Positions 29,022 through 39,159 of a stretch of 64,000 bases of DNA are shown here, one piece after another (the first letter of the stretch is position 1; every line of letters starts with the position of its first letter). The notes under the pieces were generated by a model that saw only the letters and a program-made list of their open reading frames with translations, was not told where the DNA came from and searched no databases. The stretch spans positions 1,488,001 to 1,552,000 of the forward strand of contig CP136945.1 of assembly GCA_041530395.1 (NCBI GenBank). Reading direction: 5' to 3'. The translations under genes were made by a program, and so were the position numbers. Source of the stretch: Thermosynechococcaceae cyanobacterium Okahandja. GTDB taxonomy: Bacteria; Cyanobacteriota; Cyanobacteriia; Thermosynechococcales; Thermosynechococcaceae.

Positions 29022-30719
29022 CTACAAGGTGGCTTGCTCTTGGAGTCGCTGCAAAAGTTTCGGGCCAATCCCCGGCACGGCATCCACCTCTGCCCAAGAC
29101 GTAAAGGGTTTTTGCTGCCGTGCTTTGAGGATCTCTGCGGCCAGTTTAGGCCCCACCCCAGGTAGGGTTTGCAACTCCGCTGCGGTAGCGGTATTCAAAT
29201 TCACTTTAGGGGCACCGCTGTCAGTGGTGGTACGGGCGGGGCGAGTTTCAATCACACCACCGCACTCGGCCAACTGCCGCGCAATGCGATCGCGCACGTG
29301 AGGGGGCAACCCCAAGCGACTATTGGCGTAGAGGCGCTCAAATTCCCGCTTGTAGTGAGCCGCCACCGTCGGGTGCTGAATCACCAGTAAAAATTCGTCG
29401 TTGCCGCGATTGGCCGCCTCAGACCAGTTATGGGAGCCAACAATCACGGTTTGCTGATCAATGAGTCCATACTTGTGGTGCAGCTTATCCCCCTCAGGGA
29501 GAAGGGGGGTTCCTACTGTCGTGAGGGGGTTCTGCCACGGTCGGTTCCCCGCTTCGTAGTAGCACTGGCCGCGCCGCGCCTGCGCCGTGTTGGCCATGGC
29601 CACCCCCAACATATCGAGGGCCTCGCTAAAGTCACGGTAGATAAACCCCTCATCAATGAGAGCGCGGATCTGAACACCCCGCTCGTGCCGTTCCTCTAGA
29701 ACATTGGCGAGTTCCTGATCCGAAAAGACAAACAAGGCCAGATCAATCTGTTGCCGTGCCCGTGCTAGCCACTGGCCAATCAAACCGTTTGTAGATTCCG
29801 ACCACGGGTGCGATCGCGAGGTTGGCGAAAAGCGTACCGCCACTGCCGCATCCCCCACCATGACCTGCCGCGTTGGCCGGAAGGGCTTTTGCACGCCAAA
29901 GCGACTATCCAACTGGCCACCCGGACCATCCCCCCACATGAGTTTAAATTCTTCCTCAAACAGTTGCGCGACCGCCGGGCTGTCAATCACTAACAGCGAA
30001 TTGGCATTGCCACGGGTCTCGGGTCGGCCAATATCGCCGTGAATGTCACTGAGGGTAAAGTTGGCCGTCGTTGCCACCACCTGCTGACCATCAATGACGA
30101 TAAATTTGTGGTGCATCAGCAGACTGCCCTTGGAACCATCGGCGGTGTCATCCAGCCAGGGCACCTGCGCCTTGGCAAAAATGGTTAAAACATCGCGCTC
30201 CGCCAATTCCTGTGGACTGAGGTGACCATCGCCATTGGTATCCACTAGCGCCTTCCAATCGTTGTAGCGCTCCCGCATCCGCGGATCCAGCCTGTTTACC
30301 ATGGCGGCCCCATAGGTGGCCCAGGGTGCGGTGTAGGTATTTTCCATAATCACGCGCACCGGTACCCCCGCTTGGTGCTTGGCTGCCAACGCCTTGGCCA
30401 ACTGTGGCAGTCGAAACTCTTGGACGGCCACATCAATGCGACTGCGAGCCGCTTCTACGGCGGCAATCATCATGGCTTCAAGGTCTTCACCCTCACGACT
30501 GGAGGGACGATAGGGTTCGTCGTAGCGGTGGGCTTGAGAGTGGTTCATATACACCCGAATCAGGGGGTGTTGGGGGAGCGGCTTTAGAGGAGTAGTGATA
30601 AACGGATGCGAGCGGAACTGCGTCAGCACAACCGCCACAATCAGCACACCGATCGCAAACAAGGCCAGATAACGCCACCGGCGGCGCAGAACCTTCGCCA
30701 ACGTCGCTAACAGAGTCAT
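29022..30719 (-). CDS. phospholipase D-like protein with EF-hand loop and HhH tail
   Basis: A fusion protein of 565 residues. An N-terminal membrane anchor (about 16-35) is followed by two PLD-type HKD motifs: MHHKFIVID at about 202-210, and LHHKYGLID near 430. Inside the first PLD half, residues 160-171 form a textbook EF-hand calcium loop (DTNGDGHLSPQE). The C-terminus (about 500-565) has two helix-hairpin-helix motifs of the ComEA type (LPGVGPKLAAEIL, VPGIGPKLLQRL). The combination suggests a calcium-tuned nuclease acting on DNA outside the cytoplasmic membrane (inference). The ATG at 30719 has AGGAAAGAG just upstream. Confidence 0.85.
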   Translation of the reverse strand: MTLLATLAKVLRRRWRYLALFAIGVLIVAVVLTQFRSHPFITTPLKPLPQHPLIRVYMNHSQAHRYDEPYRPSSREGEDLEAMMIAAVEAARSRIDVAVQEFRLPQLAKALAAKHQAGVPVRVIMENTYTAPWATYGAAMVNRLDPRMRERYNDWKALVDTNGDGHLSPQELAERDVLTIFAKAQVPWLDDTADGSKGSLLMHHKFIVIDGQQVVATTANFTLSDIHGDIGRPETRGNANSLLVIDSPAVAQLFEEEFKLMWGDGPGGQLDSRFGVQKPFRPTRQVMVGDAAVAVRFSPTSRSHPWSESTNGLIGQWLARARQQIDLALFVFSDQELANVLEERHERGVQIRALIDEGFIYRDFSEALDMLGVAMANTAQARRGQCYYEAGNRPWQNPLTTVGTPLLPEGDKLHHKYGLIDQQTVIVGSHNWSEAANRGNDEFLLVIQHPTVAAHYKREFERLYANSRLGLPPHVRDRIARQLAECGGVIETRPARTTTDSGAPKVNLNTATAAELQTLPGVGPKLAAEILKARQQKPFTSWAEVDAVPGIGPKLLQRLQEQATL

Positions 30720-30817
30720 GAGTCTCTTTCCTGATTTGGGCAAACCGGCATTTCACCCAGCTTCTCACTTGCTGATAAGATAGCAGGCAATAGTTCGCTA
30801 TCTAAAAAGGGAACCAT

Positions 30818-31165
30818 ATGGCACAGGGACAAGGATTTGGCTTCGGCTTGGGCAAAATGAAGGAGCTGGCCGCAGCTATCCAAAAAGCTCAGCAGGTGCA
30901 GGAGGGCGCTAAAAAACTGCAAGAAGACCTTGAGCAAATGGATATTGAAGGCCAAGCGGCCGGGGGAGCCGTCAAAGTGGTGATGAGCGGCACCCAAGAA
31001 CCCCGCCGCGTTGAAATTAGCCCGGAACTGTTGAGTGAGGGGGCGGATGTTCTCTCGGATCTGATCACGGCGGCGATGAAGGATGCCTATCAGAAATCGA
31101 CCGCCACGATGCGGGAACGCATGGAAGAATTGACCGGTGGCTTGAATGTGTCTGGTTTAGGTTAG
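30818..31165 (+). CDS. ebfC: YbaB/EbfC nucleoid-associated protein
   Basis: A small DNA-binding protein of 115 residues from the YbaB/EbfC family. It has a glycine-rich N-terminus ([14 protein letters not shown]), a helical [20 protein letters not shown] segment, and the [21 protein letters not shown] core. It binds DNA as a dimer and influences nucleoid structure and gene expression. It diverges from the PLD-like gene with about 98 bases between, and the regulator gene follows 36 bases downstream. Confidence 0.92.
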   Translation: MAQGQGFGFGLGKMKELAAAIQKAQQVQEGAKKLQEDLEQMDIEGQAAGGAVKVVMSGTQEPRRVEISPELLSEGADVLSDLITAAMKDAYQKSTATMRERMEELTGGLNVSGLG

Positions 31166-31201
31166 CCCGCTCCTGCCCGCCATCTCATTGAGGAGGCTCT
31201 T

Positions 31202-31822
31202 GTGCTGCGGATTCTAATTGTGGAAGATGACCCGATGATGCAGTTGGGGCTAGAGCAATCCCTAGCAGAGCACTTTACGGTGGTGGGCTTTGCGGAAGAT
31301 GGCTACCGCGGTGTGGCGCTGGCTCAACAACTGCAACCGGATGTGGTGGTCATGGACATTGGTCTTCCGGGGTTAGATGGGATTGCTGCCACCCAACGGA
31401 TTAAGCAGGAGTTCCCCAATATTCACGTGGTGATGCTCACCTCACACCAGTCGCCGGTGGAAGCGGTTGCGGCGCTTTCGAGTGGCGCTGATGCCTACTG
31501 TATTAAGGGGGTTGCGGTGGATCGCTTAGTGACGGCGATCGCTGCCGCCTGTGAGGGTGCCACCTACCTCGACCCCCAAATTGCCCGCCATGTGATTCAG
31601 CACCTGCGCCCCCCCCATCCTCAGTTGGCCCATTCCCTATCCCAGCGGGAACTGGATGTGCTGCGGTTACTGGTGGAGGGCTACAGCAATCCTGAAATTG
31701 CCGGGAAGCTGTTTCTGAGTCCCAATACAATTAAAACCCATGTGCGGGGCATCTTAAATAAATTGGCCGTGGACGATCGCGTCCAGGCGGCGGTTGTTGC
31801 GCTTCGTAACGGTTTGGTCTAG
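31202..31822 (+). CDS. NarL/LuxR-family response regulator
   Basis: A two-component response regulator of 206 residues. The receiver domain has the acidic pair in IVEDDPM, the phospho-acceptor D52 in VVVMDIGLPG, the Thr in MLTSHQ and the Lys in YCIKGV. The C-terminal helix-turn-helix carries LSQRELDVLRLLVEGYSNPEIAGKLFLSPNT-type sequence (LSxRExxVL, SPNTIKTHV). No histidine kinase gene is adjacent. The start is GTG at 31202 with AGGAGG six bases upstream. It lies 73 bases before the second FHA-ABC gene and may control it (inference from position). Confidence 0.9.
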   Translation: MLRILIVEDDPMMQLGLEQSLAEHFTVVGFAEDGYRGVALAQQLQPDVVVMDIGLPGLDGIAATQRIKQEFPNIHVVMLTSHQSPVEAVAALSSGADAYCIKGVAVDRLVTAIAAACEGATYLDPQIARHVIQHLRPPHPQLAHSLSQRELDVLRLLVEGYSNPEIAGKLFLSPNTIKTHVRGILNKLAVDDRVQAAVVALRNGLV

Positions 31823-31895
31823 GTGCCTCTCGCCCTTTGGAGCCAATTGTTATCGTAAAAGAGACCCCTGTGCCGAGACATTGAGCGTGTGTCCC

Positions 31896-34526
31896 ATGGC
31901 ATCCCACAGCAATGACGCAACCGAATTAGCCCTTGATGAAGCGTGGCCAATTTTAGAGATTGCCACCCCCACATCAGTGCAGGAAATATCCTTAAACCGG
32001 CCCCTGATACGGGCAGGGCGATCGCCCCACAACGATATTGTCATCGCCTATCCAACCATTTCGCGGCATCATTTTGAAATTAAGAAAACCGATACGGGTT
32101 ACACCATTCATGATCTGGGTAGTAAATTAGGGCTACTCTTTGGCGATCGCCCAATTAATGAGAAGGAATTGCAGGATGGCGATACCTTTTTTATTGGCTC
32201 CAATGTAAAGCTCGTGTTTCGCCAAAGCCCAGTCCAGTTTCTGCAAAAAACCATTAGCTTTCAGGGTAAAACCGTCCTGCGCATTGGCCGCGGCGACGAT
32301 AACGATATTCAAATTGATCACCCCCAAATTTCGCGGCACCATGCCAAAATCGAACGCCAAGGCACCGCCATTGTCATTACCGATCTCGGGTCTTGTAATG
32401 GCGTGTTTTGCAATGGCAAGCGGCTCACCAAGCCCCACGCCCTGCGGGTTGGCGACAAAGTGCGGATTGGCCCCTATCTGCTGCAAATCAACATTGACGA
32501 AACCATTACCGTCGATAACGAAACCGGTAGCATCCGTATCGATGCCTTTGGCCTAGAAAAAGTGGTCAGGGGGTATAAAAAGCTACTCCACGATATTTCC
32601 CTGTCGATTTTGCCCCGCGAATTTGTGGTAATTGCCGGGGTCAGCGGCTGCGGCAAGTCCACCCTCCTCAAAGCACTAACCGGTTTTAACCCCGCCTCCA
32701 GTGGCACGGTGCTGGTGAACGGTAACGATCTGTACCGCAATTTTGATGCCTATCGTGCCCAGTTTGCCTACGTACCCCAAGAAGACATTGTCCACAAAGA
32801 CCTCACCGTAGAAGAGGCGCTGAATTTTGACGCTCAGTTACGGATGCCAGCGGATGTCACCCCGCGGGAGCGGCAACAGCGGGTTGCCGAAGTCATGGCC
32901 ATTTTAGGCTTGACTCATCGCCGCGATGTGCCCATCAAAAATCTGAGTGGCGGCCAGCTCAAGCGGGTTTCGATTGGCGTGGAGTTACTCACCAAGCCCA
33001 GTCTCTTCTTCCTTGATGAAGCCACCTCCGGCTTGGACCCGGGCACCGAAGCAGAGGTCATGTGCCTACTGCGACGGCTCGCCAATGATGGCTGCACGGT
33101 TGTGTTAATTACCCACGTCACTGAAAACATTAAGATGTGTGACTTGGTGGTGTTTTTGGCCGCCGGGGGGCACATCGCTTATTTTGGGCCGCCGGATCAA
33201 GCGGCAGCCTACTTTGGGGTGCAGTCCTTCAATGATATTTACCCCCTGATCGAGCGGGAGCGCAGCCCAGAGGAATGGCAGCAACTGTACCTGAAATCCC
33301 CCCAGTACAAAACCTATGTGCTGGATCGCCACAAAGATGTCATGTGCCACCTAGATAGCGCCTCAACCCCACAGCGACGTTTAGAGCGCAGTCGTGGCCG
33401 CCTGAAGACTCAACCAACCTTGGTATCGGCGTTCCGGCAATACTTCACGCTGCTACAGCGGGAGGGGGCTATCCTCAGGCGGGATCGGGTGAGCTTCATC
33501 CTGAATTTCTCGATCCCCTTTATCATTGGTTTTTTAGATCTGATTGTTTGGGATCGCCATCTGTTTGATATTCGCGACGGTGACGCGGCCTCTGCCATTA
33601 CGATGCTGTTTGCAACGGCCTTGGTGGCGGTGATGGTGGGGAACTTAACCACCATGCGCGAAATTGCCAAGGAGCGGGACATTTATCGGCGGGAGCGGCT
33701 GGTGGGCTTAAAAATTAGCGCCTACATCGGTTCGAAGATGACGGTGGCGCTGCTGCTGGCCCTCTACCAAGCGTCGGCCTTTCTGCTGTTCAAAAATATT
33801 GCCATTGATTTCCCGGGCGATAGCCTGACCCAACTGCAACTGTGGCTGACGATGTTTTTGGCTTCCTTTGGCGGCATGGTGATGGGGCTGCTGGTGTCGG
33901 CCCTCTCCCCCAATACGGCGATCGCCCCCCTCTTGCTGATTCTGTTTATCATTCCTCAGGTAACCTTTGGCGGTGGCATTATTGCGCCCTCCCAAATGAA
34001 CCCCATTGGTCAAGTGATGAATGTCCTCACCCTAACCAAGTGGCCCTTTGAAGCGTTTGTGACTATTAGCGGCCTTGGCAAAGATGTGGCGCGGGATCCC
34101 TGCTGGACGCAGCCCGCGGAGCGTCATGGCCCGGCCATCTGCCGCTGTACCGGCGTGCAGATCTTTAAGTCCTGCTACTTTCCGGGGATTCGGGGGTACT
34201 ATACCCCTGCCCTAGAGGCGACAGAACCCCAAAAACCCGCAGAGCCAGCCCTGCCCCAAACGCCCGCCCAGTTAGCCACCTTTAGCGAAGATATGGCCAA
34301 CTACAAAGATGAACTGGATATTTGGCAGGAGCAATATTCTGACTGGCTGATGGCGCGGGAGAAGGCGGTTGGCCAAGCGGAGGGAATTATTGATCGTCTC
34401 TACCGCATCTACGGCGAGTTCTTTGCCGTGAATGTCCAGCGCCACTGGCTGTTTACTGGCCTATTTATTGGGGTGATGCTTGCCATGATTATCGGGGTGC
34501 AACTCTACTATGACACCCTGCACTAG
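31896..34526 (+). CDS. second FHA-domain ABC transporter
   Basis: An 876-residue paralogue of the protein at 9274-12363. It has two FHA domains, at about 33-107 (LIRAGRSPHNDIVI, SRHHFEI) and 125-198 (VLRIGRGDDNDIQI, SRHHAKIE, LGSCNGVFCNG). The ABC ATPase follows with Walker A GVSGCGKS near 248, LSGGQLKRV and FFLDEATSGLD. The ABCG-type membrane domain at the C-terminus has a Cys-containing loop (RDPCWTQPAERHG, KSCYFPGIRGYY) and a hydrophilic stretch before the last span. The degenerate central FHA of the other protein is missing here. The ATG at 31896 is chosen because the longer frame overlaps the regulator gene. Confidence 0.88.
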   Translation: MASHSNDATELALDEAWPILEIATPTSVQEISLNRPLIRAGRSPHNDIVIAYPTISRHHFEIKKTDTGYTIHDLGSKLGLLFGDRPINEKELQDGDTFFIGSNVKLVFRQSPVQFLQKTISFQGKTVLRIGRGDDNDIQIDHPQISRHHAKIERQGTAIVITDLGSCNGVFCNGKRLTKPHALRVGDKVRIGPYLLQINIDETITVDNETGSIRIDAFGLEKVVRGYKKLLHDISLSILPREFVVIAGVSGCGKSTLLKALTGFNPASSGTVLVNGNDLYRNFDAYRAQFAYVPQEDIVHKDLTVEEALNFDAQLRMPADVTPRERQQRVAEVMAILGLTHRRDVPIKNLSGGQLKRVSIGVELLTKPSLFFLDEATSGLDPGTEAEVMCLLRRLANDGCTVVLITHVTENIKMCDLVVFLAAGGHIAYFGPPDQAAAYFGVQSFNDIYPLIERERSPEEWQQLYLKSPQYKTYVLDRHKDVMCHLDSASTPQRRLERSRGRLKTQPTLVSAFRQYFTLLQREGAILRRDRVSFILNFSIPFIIGFLDLIVWDRHLFDIRDGDAASAITMLFATALVAVMVGNLTTMREIAKERDIYRRERLVGLKISAYIGSKMTVALLLALYQASAFLLFKNIAIDFPGDSLTQLQLWLTMFLASFGGMVMGLLVSALSPNTAIAPLLLILFIIPQVTFGGGIIAPSQMNPIGQVMNVLTLTKWPFEAFVTISGLGKDVARDPCWTQPAERHGPAICRCTGVQIFKSCYFPGIRGYYTPALEATEPQKPAEPALPQTPAQLATFSEDMANYKDELDIWQEQYSDWLMAREKAVGQAEGIIDRLYRIYGEFFAVNVQRHWLFTGLFIGVMLAMIIGVQLYYDTLH

Positions 34527-34538
34527 GGGGAAAACCCA

Positions 34539-35561
34539 GTGACATCCTTAGCACTGTTGGGTCAAACCCAGCTTCAGGAGTACATTACCGCCTTGGCCTG
34601 GGGCGATCGCTACCTTTTGGCGGCCTCTGCCGCTGGCGATGTGTATCGCATTGATCCGGCGGTGGGCGAACAGGTGATCCTGCAACCGGCCACGGGGCAA
34701 AGCCTTGATGTACTGGCGGTACGGGGCGATCGCTGGGCCGCAGCGGGTGAACAGGGACGTTTAATCATTGGGGAACTGGTGGCGGACGCAGAGTGTCGGC
34801 ACGTCCTCCACTACGGGTCGGTGTGGATTGACCAGTTGGCATGGCACCCCCACTATCCGTGGCTGGCCTTTAGCTTGGGGCACTACGTGCAAGTGTGGGA
34901 TGCCGCCGCTGCTGAAGTCATCACCACCCTTGACTTTGCCGAGTCTTCGGTGTTGGCCCTAGCATGGCAACCCACGGGCGAAGCGCTGGCGGTGGCGGGC
35001 TACCGTGGCATTCAGGTGTGGTCCGTGGCCGATTGGGATGCGGATCCCCTCTCCCTAGGCTTTATGTCGGCGGCGGTGGGAGTGGCATGGTCACCCCAAG
35101 GCGATTACCTTGCCGCCAGCAACATGGATCACACGCTTTTTGTCTGGCGCTGGGGGGATCAGTACCCATGGCAGATGCAGGGCTTTCCGGGCAAAGTGCG
35201 CAACCTGAGTTGGCTGAGACCACTGCCGGGGGCGATCGCGCCGTCCCTGCTGAGTAGTTCCCAAGAGGGGATTATTCTCTGGCAATTAACGCCTGACCAA
35301 GAGCGTTGGCAGCCCAAGGTTCTAGAGTTGCACCGAGGCACCGTGCGTGCCGTGAGCCTGCACCCCGATGGCGACGGCTTTGTCTCCAGTGGCGATGAGG
35401 GGTGGCTCTGTCTGTGGCAGCACCTGCAACCCCAACAACTGCTAGAGGCCCCAGAGGTGAGTACCCTCGCATGGCACCCGCGGGGAGAGTACCTAGCGGC
35501 GGGGGGATGCCAAGGGGACGTGTGGGTGTGGCAACCCAACCCGCAGGATCAGAGCGGCTAA
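34539..35561 (+). CDS. WD40 beta-propeller protein
   Basis: A 340-residue protein made of WD40-like repeats: VLALAWQPTGEALAVAGYRG, VGVAWSPQGDYLAASNMDH, TVRAVSLHPDGDGFVSSGDEG and STLAWHPRGEYLAAGGCQG are clear examples, many ending in VWxW or CLWQ. It has no signal peptide and should be a cytoplasmic scaffold. It starts with GTG 12 bases after the FHA-ABC gene, so the two are probably co-transcribed. WD40 and FHA proteins are both interaction modules, so it may be a partner of the transporter (inference). Confidence 0.88.
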   Translation: MTSLALLGQTQLQEYITALAWGDRYLLAASAAGDVYRIDPAVGEQVILQPATGQSLDVLAVRGDRWAAAGEQGRLIIGELVADAECRHVLHYGSVWIDQLAWHPHYPWLAFSLGHYVQVWDAAAAEVITTLDFAESSVLALAWQPTGEALAVAGYRGIQVWSVADWDADPLSLGFMSAAVGVAWSPQGDYLAASNMDHTLFVWRWGDQYPWQMQGFPGKVRNLSWLRPLPGAIAPSLLSSSQEGIILWQLTPDQERWQPKVLELHRGTVRAVSLHPDGDGFVSSGDEGWLCLWQHLQPQQLLEAPEVSTLAWHPRGEYLAAGGCQGDVWVWQPNPQDQSG

Positions 35562-35603
35562 GGGCTATGGTAGGATGTTGCTGCTTGGCTATGGGCAACG
35601 CCG

Positions 35604-36122
35604 ATGAAGTTTATTGATCGCTATGGTCGCCTCTTTGGCAAACTCAGTCTGTTAGATATTGGCGCTGGCGTTGTACTGCTGTGCGTTCTTGTGGGGTTGT
35701 TCGTCTTACCGGGGCGATCGGGTACGTCCCTAGCCCAAATCACCACCGCTCAGCCCATAGAAGTTGATATCCTTGTCCTTGGCCTGAGCACACCCACCCC
35801 CCAAGAGTTAATCCCCAACGGCAGTACGGCCAACTTTATTATTCGCAACCAGCCCTACGGTCAAATTACGGTCAAAAACGTACAGGTTCTCCCCCGTACC
35901 GTCACGGTGTCACAGCCCGATGGCTCCGTCAAAGCCCTGCCAGATCCGCGCCCTGAAATGGCCTTTAGCAGCAACCTCTTGGTGACCCTCGAAGGCAAAG
36001 GCCAAGTCACCAGCAATGGGCCGGTCTTGGGCAACAGTGCCGTGAAAGTAGGCACCCCTGTTGAGCTAGAGGGCAAAGCCTATAACTTCCGCGCCTCCGT
36101 AATTGCCGTTAGGACCCCTTAG
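35604..36122 (+). CDS. DUF4330-family membrane-anchored protein
   Basis: A 172-residue cyanobacterial protein of the DUF4330 type, of unknown function. It begins FIDRYGRLFGKLSLLDIGA, with a single membrane segment at about 17-37, followed by an extracytoplasmic beta-rich domain (EVDILVLGLSTPTPQEL, FIIRNQPYGQITVKNV). No catalytic motif is visible. It lies 42 bases after the WD40 gene in the same direction. Its 3' end overlaps the convergent ridA-like gene by 14 bases. Confidence 0.8.
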   Translation: MKFIDRYGRLFGKLSLLDIGAGVVLLCVLVGLFVLPGRSGTSLAQITTAQPIEVDILVLGLSTPTPQELIPNGSTANFIIRNQPYGQITVKNVQVLPRTVTVSQPDGSVKALPDPRPEMAFSSNLLVTLEGKGQVTSNGPVLGNSAVKVGTPVELEGKAYNFRASVIAVRTP

Positions 36123-36507
36123 CCACCACCGCCACACAGTCAATTTCCACTTTGACCCCCTTGGGCAGGCGCGACACCTCGACACAAGCGCGGGCAGGCG
36201 CCGTATCCGGGTCAACGTACTCACTATAGACCCCGTTCATCGCAGCAAAATCATTAAGATCCGCTAAATAGACCGTTGTTTTGACCACCTGCGACCAGTC
36301 ACTCCCGGCAGCTTGGAGCACTGCCCTCAGGTTCTGCATCACCTGGTGGGTTTGAGCCACCACATCGTCGCCGCCCACAATCTCCCCCGTCTGCGGATCA
36401 AGGGCAATTTGCCCCGCCAAGAAGACCCACTCCCCCACCTGCACCGCTTGACTGTAGGGGCCGACCGGCACCGGGGCATCAGGTGTATAAATAATTACTT
36501 TCGTCAT
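36109..36507 (-). CDS. ridA: RidA-family enamine/imine deaminase
   Basis: A 132-residue member of the YjgF/YER057c/UK114 family that hydrolyses reactive enamines formed by PLP enzymes. Typical features are YSQAVQVGEWVFLAGQIALD, the TVYLADLNDFAAMN segment, and the conserved Arg in APARACVEVSRLPKG. The Glu in VEIDCVAV is also present. It is a homotrimer in other bacteria. It converges on DUF4330 with a 14-base overlap. Upstream lies the psaA regulatory region. Confidence 0.93.
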   Translation of the reverse strand: MTKVIIYTPDAPVPVGPYSQAVQVGEWVFLAGQIALDPQTGEIVGGDDVVAQTHQVMQNLRAVLQAAGSDWSQVVKTTVYLADLNDFAAMNGVYSEYVDPDTAPARACVEVSRLPKGVKVEIDCVAVVAKGS

Positions 36508-36868
36508 AAAACTTAAAACAGGTTACAAAGAGGCGCGATCGCCCCAAATAGTGGTATTGCAAGGCCTTATCGCACCTATTCCGACAATTAACCAAAATAA
36601 ATCAATGGCTATGATAGCGCAAGGATATGCGTTTATACCCCCATAAACATGTCAAGAATTCAAGCATCTTAAATAATGTTAATTATCGGCAAAGCCTGTA
36701 CGCCCCTTCTATAATGCTGAATTGAGCATTCGCCTCTTGAACGGGCTTTATCGTTCCATTCCGTGTCTTTTGAGTAAAGATTCTTCACAATCTTTATCCT
36801 TAAGACCCGTCTATTAACTGAAGCGAATGCCCTCGTTCCTTCCTTGCCTAAGAGAGAGGAGAGACTCG
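36508..36868 (+). promoter_or_regulatory. psaAB upstream region and candidate promoter
   Basis: This 361-base gap separates ridA (minus) from psaA (plus). A TATAAT at 36710-36715 is the best -10 and would give a leader of about 145 bases. The -35 area is poor, as reported for psaA promoters of other cyanobacteria. Near 36780-36800 the sequence TTCACAATCTTTATCC weakly recalls a HLR1 direct repeat but does not meet the consensus. The ribosome-binding site GAGAGGAGAGA lies just before the psaA ATG. Confidence 0.5.
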
Positions 36869-39136
36869 ATGACCATCAGTCCACCGGAGCGAGAGCCAAA
36901 AGTCAGAGTCGTGGTTGACAATGACCCGGTACCGACGTCCTTTGAGAAATGGGCCAAGCCCGGGCATTTTGATCGCACTTTGGCCAGAGGGCCCCAAACC
37001 ACCACATGGATTTGGAACCTCCACGCTCTTGCCCACGATTTCGATACACACACTAGCGACCTCGAAGATATTTCCCGCAAAATCTTCAGTGCACACTTCG
37101 GCCATCTGGCGGTGGTGTTCATCTGGCTGAGCGGGATGTACTTCCACGGTGCAAAATTCTCTAACTATGAGGCTTGGCTGGCCGATCCCACCGGTATCAA
37201 GCCCAGTGCTCAAGTGGTCTGGCCCATTGTGGGTCAAGGCATCCTCAACGGTGATGTCGGTGGTGGTTTCCACGGCATCCAAATCACCTCGGGGCTGTTC
37301 CAACTGTGGCGCGCCTCTGGGATCACCAATGAGTTCCAGCTTTACTGCACCGCGATCGGTGGCTTGGTCATGGCTGGCTTAATGCTCTTTGCAGGCTGGT
37401 TCCACTATCACAAGCGTGCTCCCAAGCTGGAGTGGTTCCAAAACGTGGAGTCTATGCTCAACCACCACTTGGCCGGGCTGCTCGGTCTAGGCTCTTTAGG
37501 TTGGGCCGGTCACCAAATTCACGTTTCACTGCCCATCAATAAGCTGCTGGATGCGGGTGTGGCCGCCAAGGATATTCCGCTGCCCCACGAGTTCATTCTC
37601 AACCCCAGCTTGATGGCGGATCTTTACCCCAATGTCAACTGGGGGGTCTTCAGCGGCGTGATTCCCTTCTTCACGTTTAACTGGGCCGCTTACTCAGATT
37701 TCTTGACCTTCAAAGGTGGCTTAAACCCGGTCACCGGCGGTCTGTGGCTGTCGGATACGGCGCACCACCACGTGGCGATCGCCGTCCTCTTTATCATTGC
37801 CGGTCACATGTACCGCACCAACTGGGGAATTGGCCATAGCCTCAAAGAAATTCTGGAAGCCCACAAAGGCCCCTTTACCGGGACAGGGCACAAAGGTCTC
37901 TACGAAGTGCTAACCACCTCTTGGCACGCCCAACTGGCCATCAACCTAGCCATGATGGGGTCGCTAAGCATCATTGTGGCGCAGCACATGTACGCCATGC
38001 CGCCCTACCCCTACTTGGCCACCGACTACCCCACCCAGCTTTCCCTATTCACCCATCACATGTGGATTGGTGGGTTCCTAATTGTGGGGGGTGCCGCCCA
38101 TGGGGCCATCTTCTTCGTGCGGGACTACGACCCAGCCGTGAACCAAAATAACGTCTTGGATCGCGTCCTGCGGCATCGGGATGCCATTATCTCCCACCTG
38201 AACTGGGTGTGTATTTTCTTGGGCTTCCACAGCTTCGGCCTGTACGTCCACAACGACACCATGCGGGCCTTTGGTCGTCCCCAAGACATGTTCTCGGATA
38301 CCGGCATTCAACTGCAGCCGGTCTTTGCCCAGTGGGTACAGCATCTGCATACCCTTGCTCCGGGAGGTACCGCTCCCAATGCGGCGGCCACAGCGAGCGT
38401 TGCCTTTGGGGGTGACGTGGTGGCCGTAGGAGGCAAAGTGGCCATGATGCCCATTGCCTTAGGTACCGCCGACTTCTTGGTTCACCACATCCATGCCTTC
38501 ACGATCCACGTGACGGTCTTGATTCTGCTCAAGGGCGTGCTCTTTGCCCGCAGTTCTCGCTTAATTCCCGATAAAGCCAATTTGGGCTTCCGGTTCCCCT
38601 GCGACGGCCCCGGTCGGGGTGGCACGTGCCAAGTCTCCGGTTGGGATCACGTCTTCTTGGGCTTGTTCTGGATGTACAACTCCATTTCCGTAGTGATTTT
38701 CCACTTCAGTTGGAAGATGCAATCGGATGTGTGGGGGACGGTCGCACCCGATGGCACCGTGTCTCACATTACGGGCGGCAACTTTGCCCAAAGTGCCATC
38801 ACCATTAACGGTTGGCTACGGGACTTCCTGTGGGCACAAGCCTCTCAGGTGATTGGCTCCTATGGTTCAGCCCTATCCGCTTACGGCTTGCTCTTCTTGG
38901 GCGCTCACTTTGTTTGGGCCTTCAGTCTCATGTTCCTGTTCAGTGGCCGTGGCTACTGGCAAGAACTGATTGAGTCCATTGTGTGGGCCCACAACAAGCT
39001 CAAAGTTGCGCCAGCAATTCAACCCCGTGCCCTGAGTATTATTCAAGGCCGGGCGGTCGGTGTGGCGCACTACCTCCTAGGGGGGATTGCCACCACATGG
39101 GCATTCTTCCTAGCTCGAATTATTTCTGTAGGATAG
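36869..39136 (+). CDS. psaA: photosystem I P700 apoprotein A1
   Basis: PsaA is one half of the photosystem I core and binds P700, the electron-transfer chain and many chlorophylls. From the ATG at 36869 the protein is 755 residues, the Thermosynechococcus length, with eleven expected membrane helices. The FX iron-sulfur ligands lie in [17 protein letters not shown], with C578 and C587. Many His residues that bind chlorophyll are visible (for example SDTAHHH and [14 protein letters not shown]). An upstream in-frame ATG at 36827 would add 14 residues and is rejected by length. psaB follows after 23 bases. Confidence 0.99.
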   Translation: MTISPPEREPKVRVVVDNDPVPTSFEKWAKPGHFDRTLARGPQTTTWIWNLHALAHDFDTHTSDLEDISRKIFSAHFGHLAVVFIWLSGMYFHGAKFSNYEAWLADPTGIKPSAQVVWPIVGQGILNGDVGGGFHGIQITSGLFQLWRASGITNEFQLYCTAIGGLVMAGLMLFAGWFHYHKRAPKLEWFQNVESMLNHHLAGLLGLGSLGWAGHQIHVSLPINKLLDAGVAAKDIPLPHEFILNPSLMADLYPNVNWGVFSGVIPFFTFNWAAYSDFLTFKGGLNPVTGGLWLSDTAHHHVAIAVLFIIAGHMYRTNWGIGHSLKEILEAHKGPFTGTGHKGLYEVLTTSWHAQLAINLAMMGSLSIIVAQHMYAMPPYPYLATDYPTQLSLFTHHMWIGGFLIVGGAAHGAIFFVRDYDPAVNQNNVLDRVLRHRDAIISHLNWVCIFLGFHSFGLYVHNDTMRAFGRPQDMFSDTGIQLQPVFAQWVQHLHTLAPGGTAPNAAATASVAFGGDVVAVGGKVAMMPIALGTADFLVHHIHAFTIHVTVLILLKGVLFARSSRLIPDKANLGFRFPCDGPGRGGTCQVSGWDHVFLGLFWMYNSISVVIFHFSWKMQSDVWGTVAPDGTVSHITGGNFAQSAITINGWLRDFLWAQASQVIGSYGSALSAYGLLFLGAHFVWAFSLMFLFSGRGYWQELIESIVWAHNKLKVAPAIQPRALSIIQGRAVGVAHYLLGGIATTWAFFLARIISVG

Positions 39137-39159
39137 GGGCGAGGAGGATACTACCGACT

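Noticed and set aside
36780-36800. Possible HLR1 site near psaA
   Set aside because: The two half-sites deviate in several positions from (G/T)TTACA, so it is mentioned only as a weak resemblance.
38983-39159. Upstream extension of psaB into psaA
   Set aside because: The known length of 741 residues and the strong GAGGAGG site place the start at 39160.
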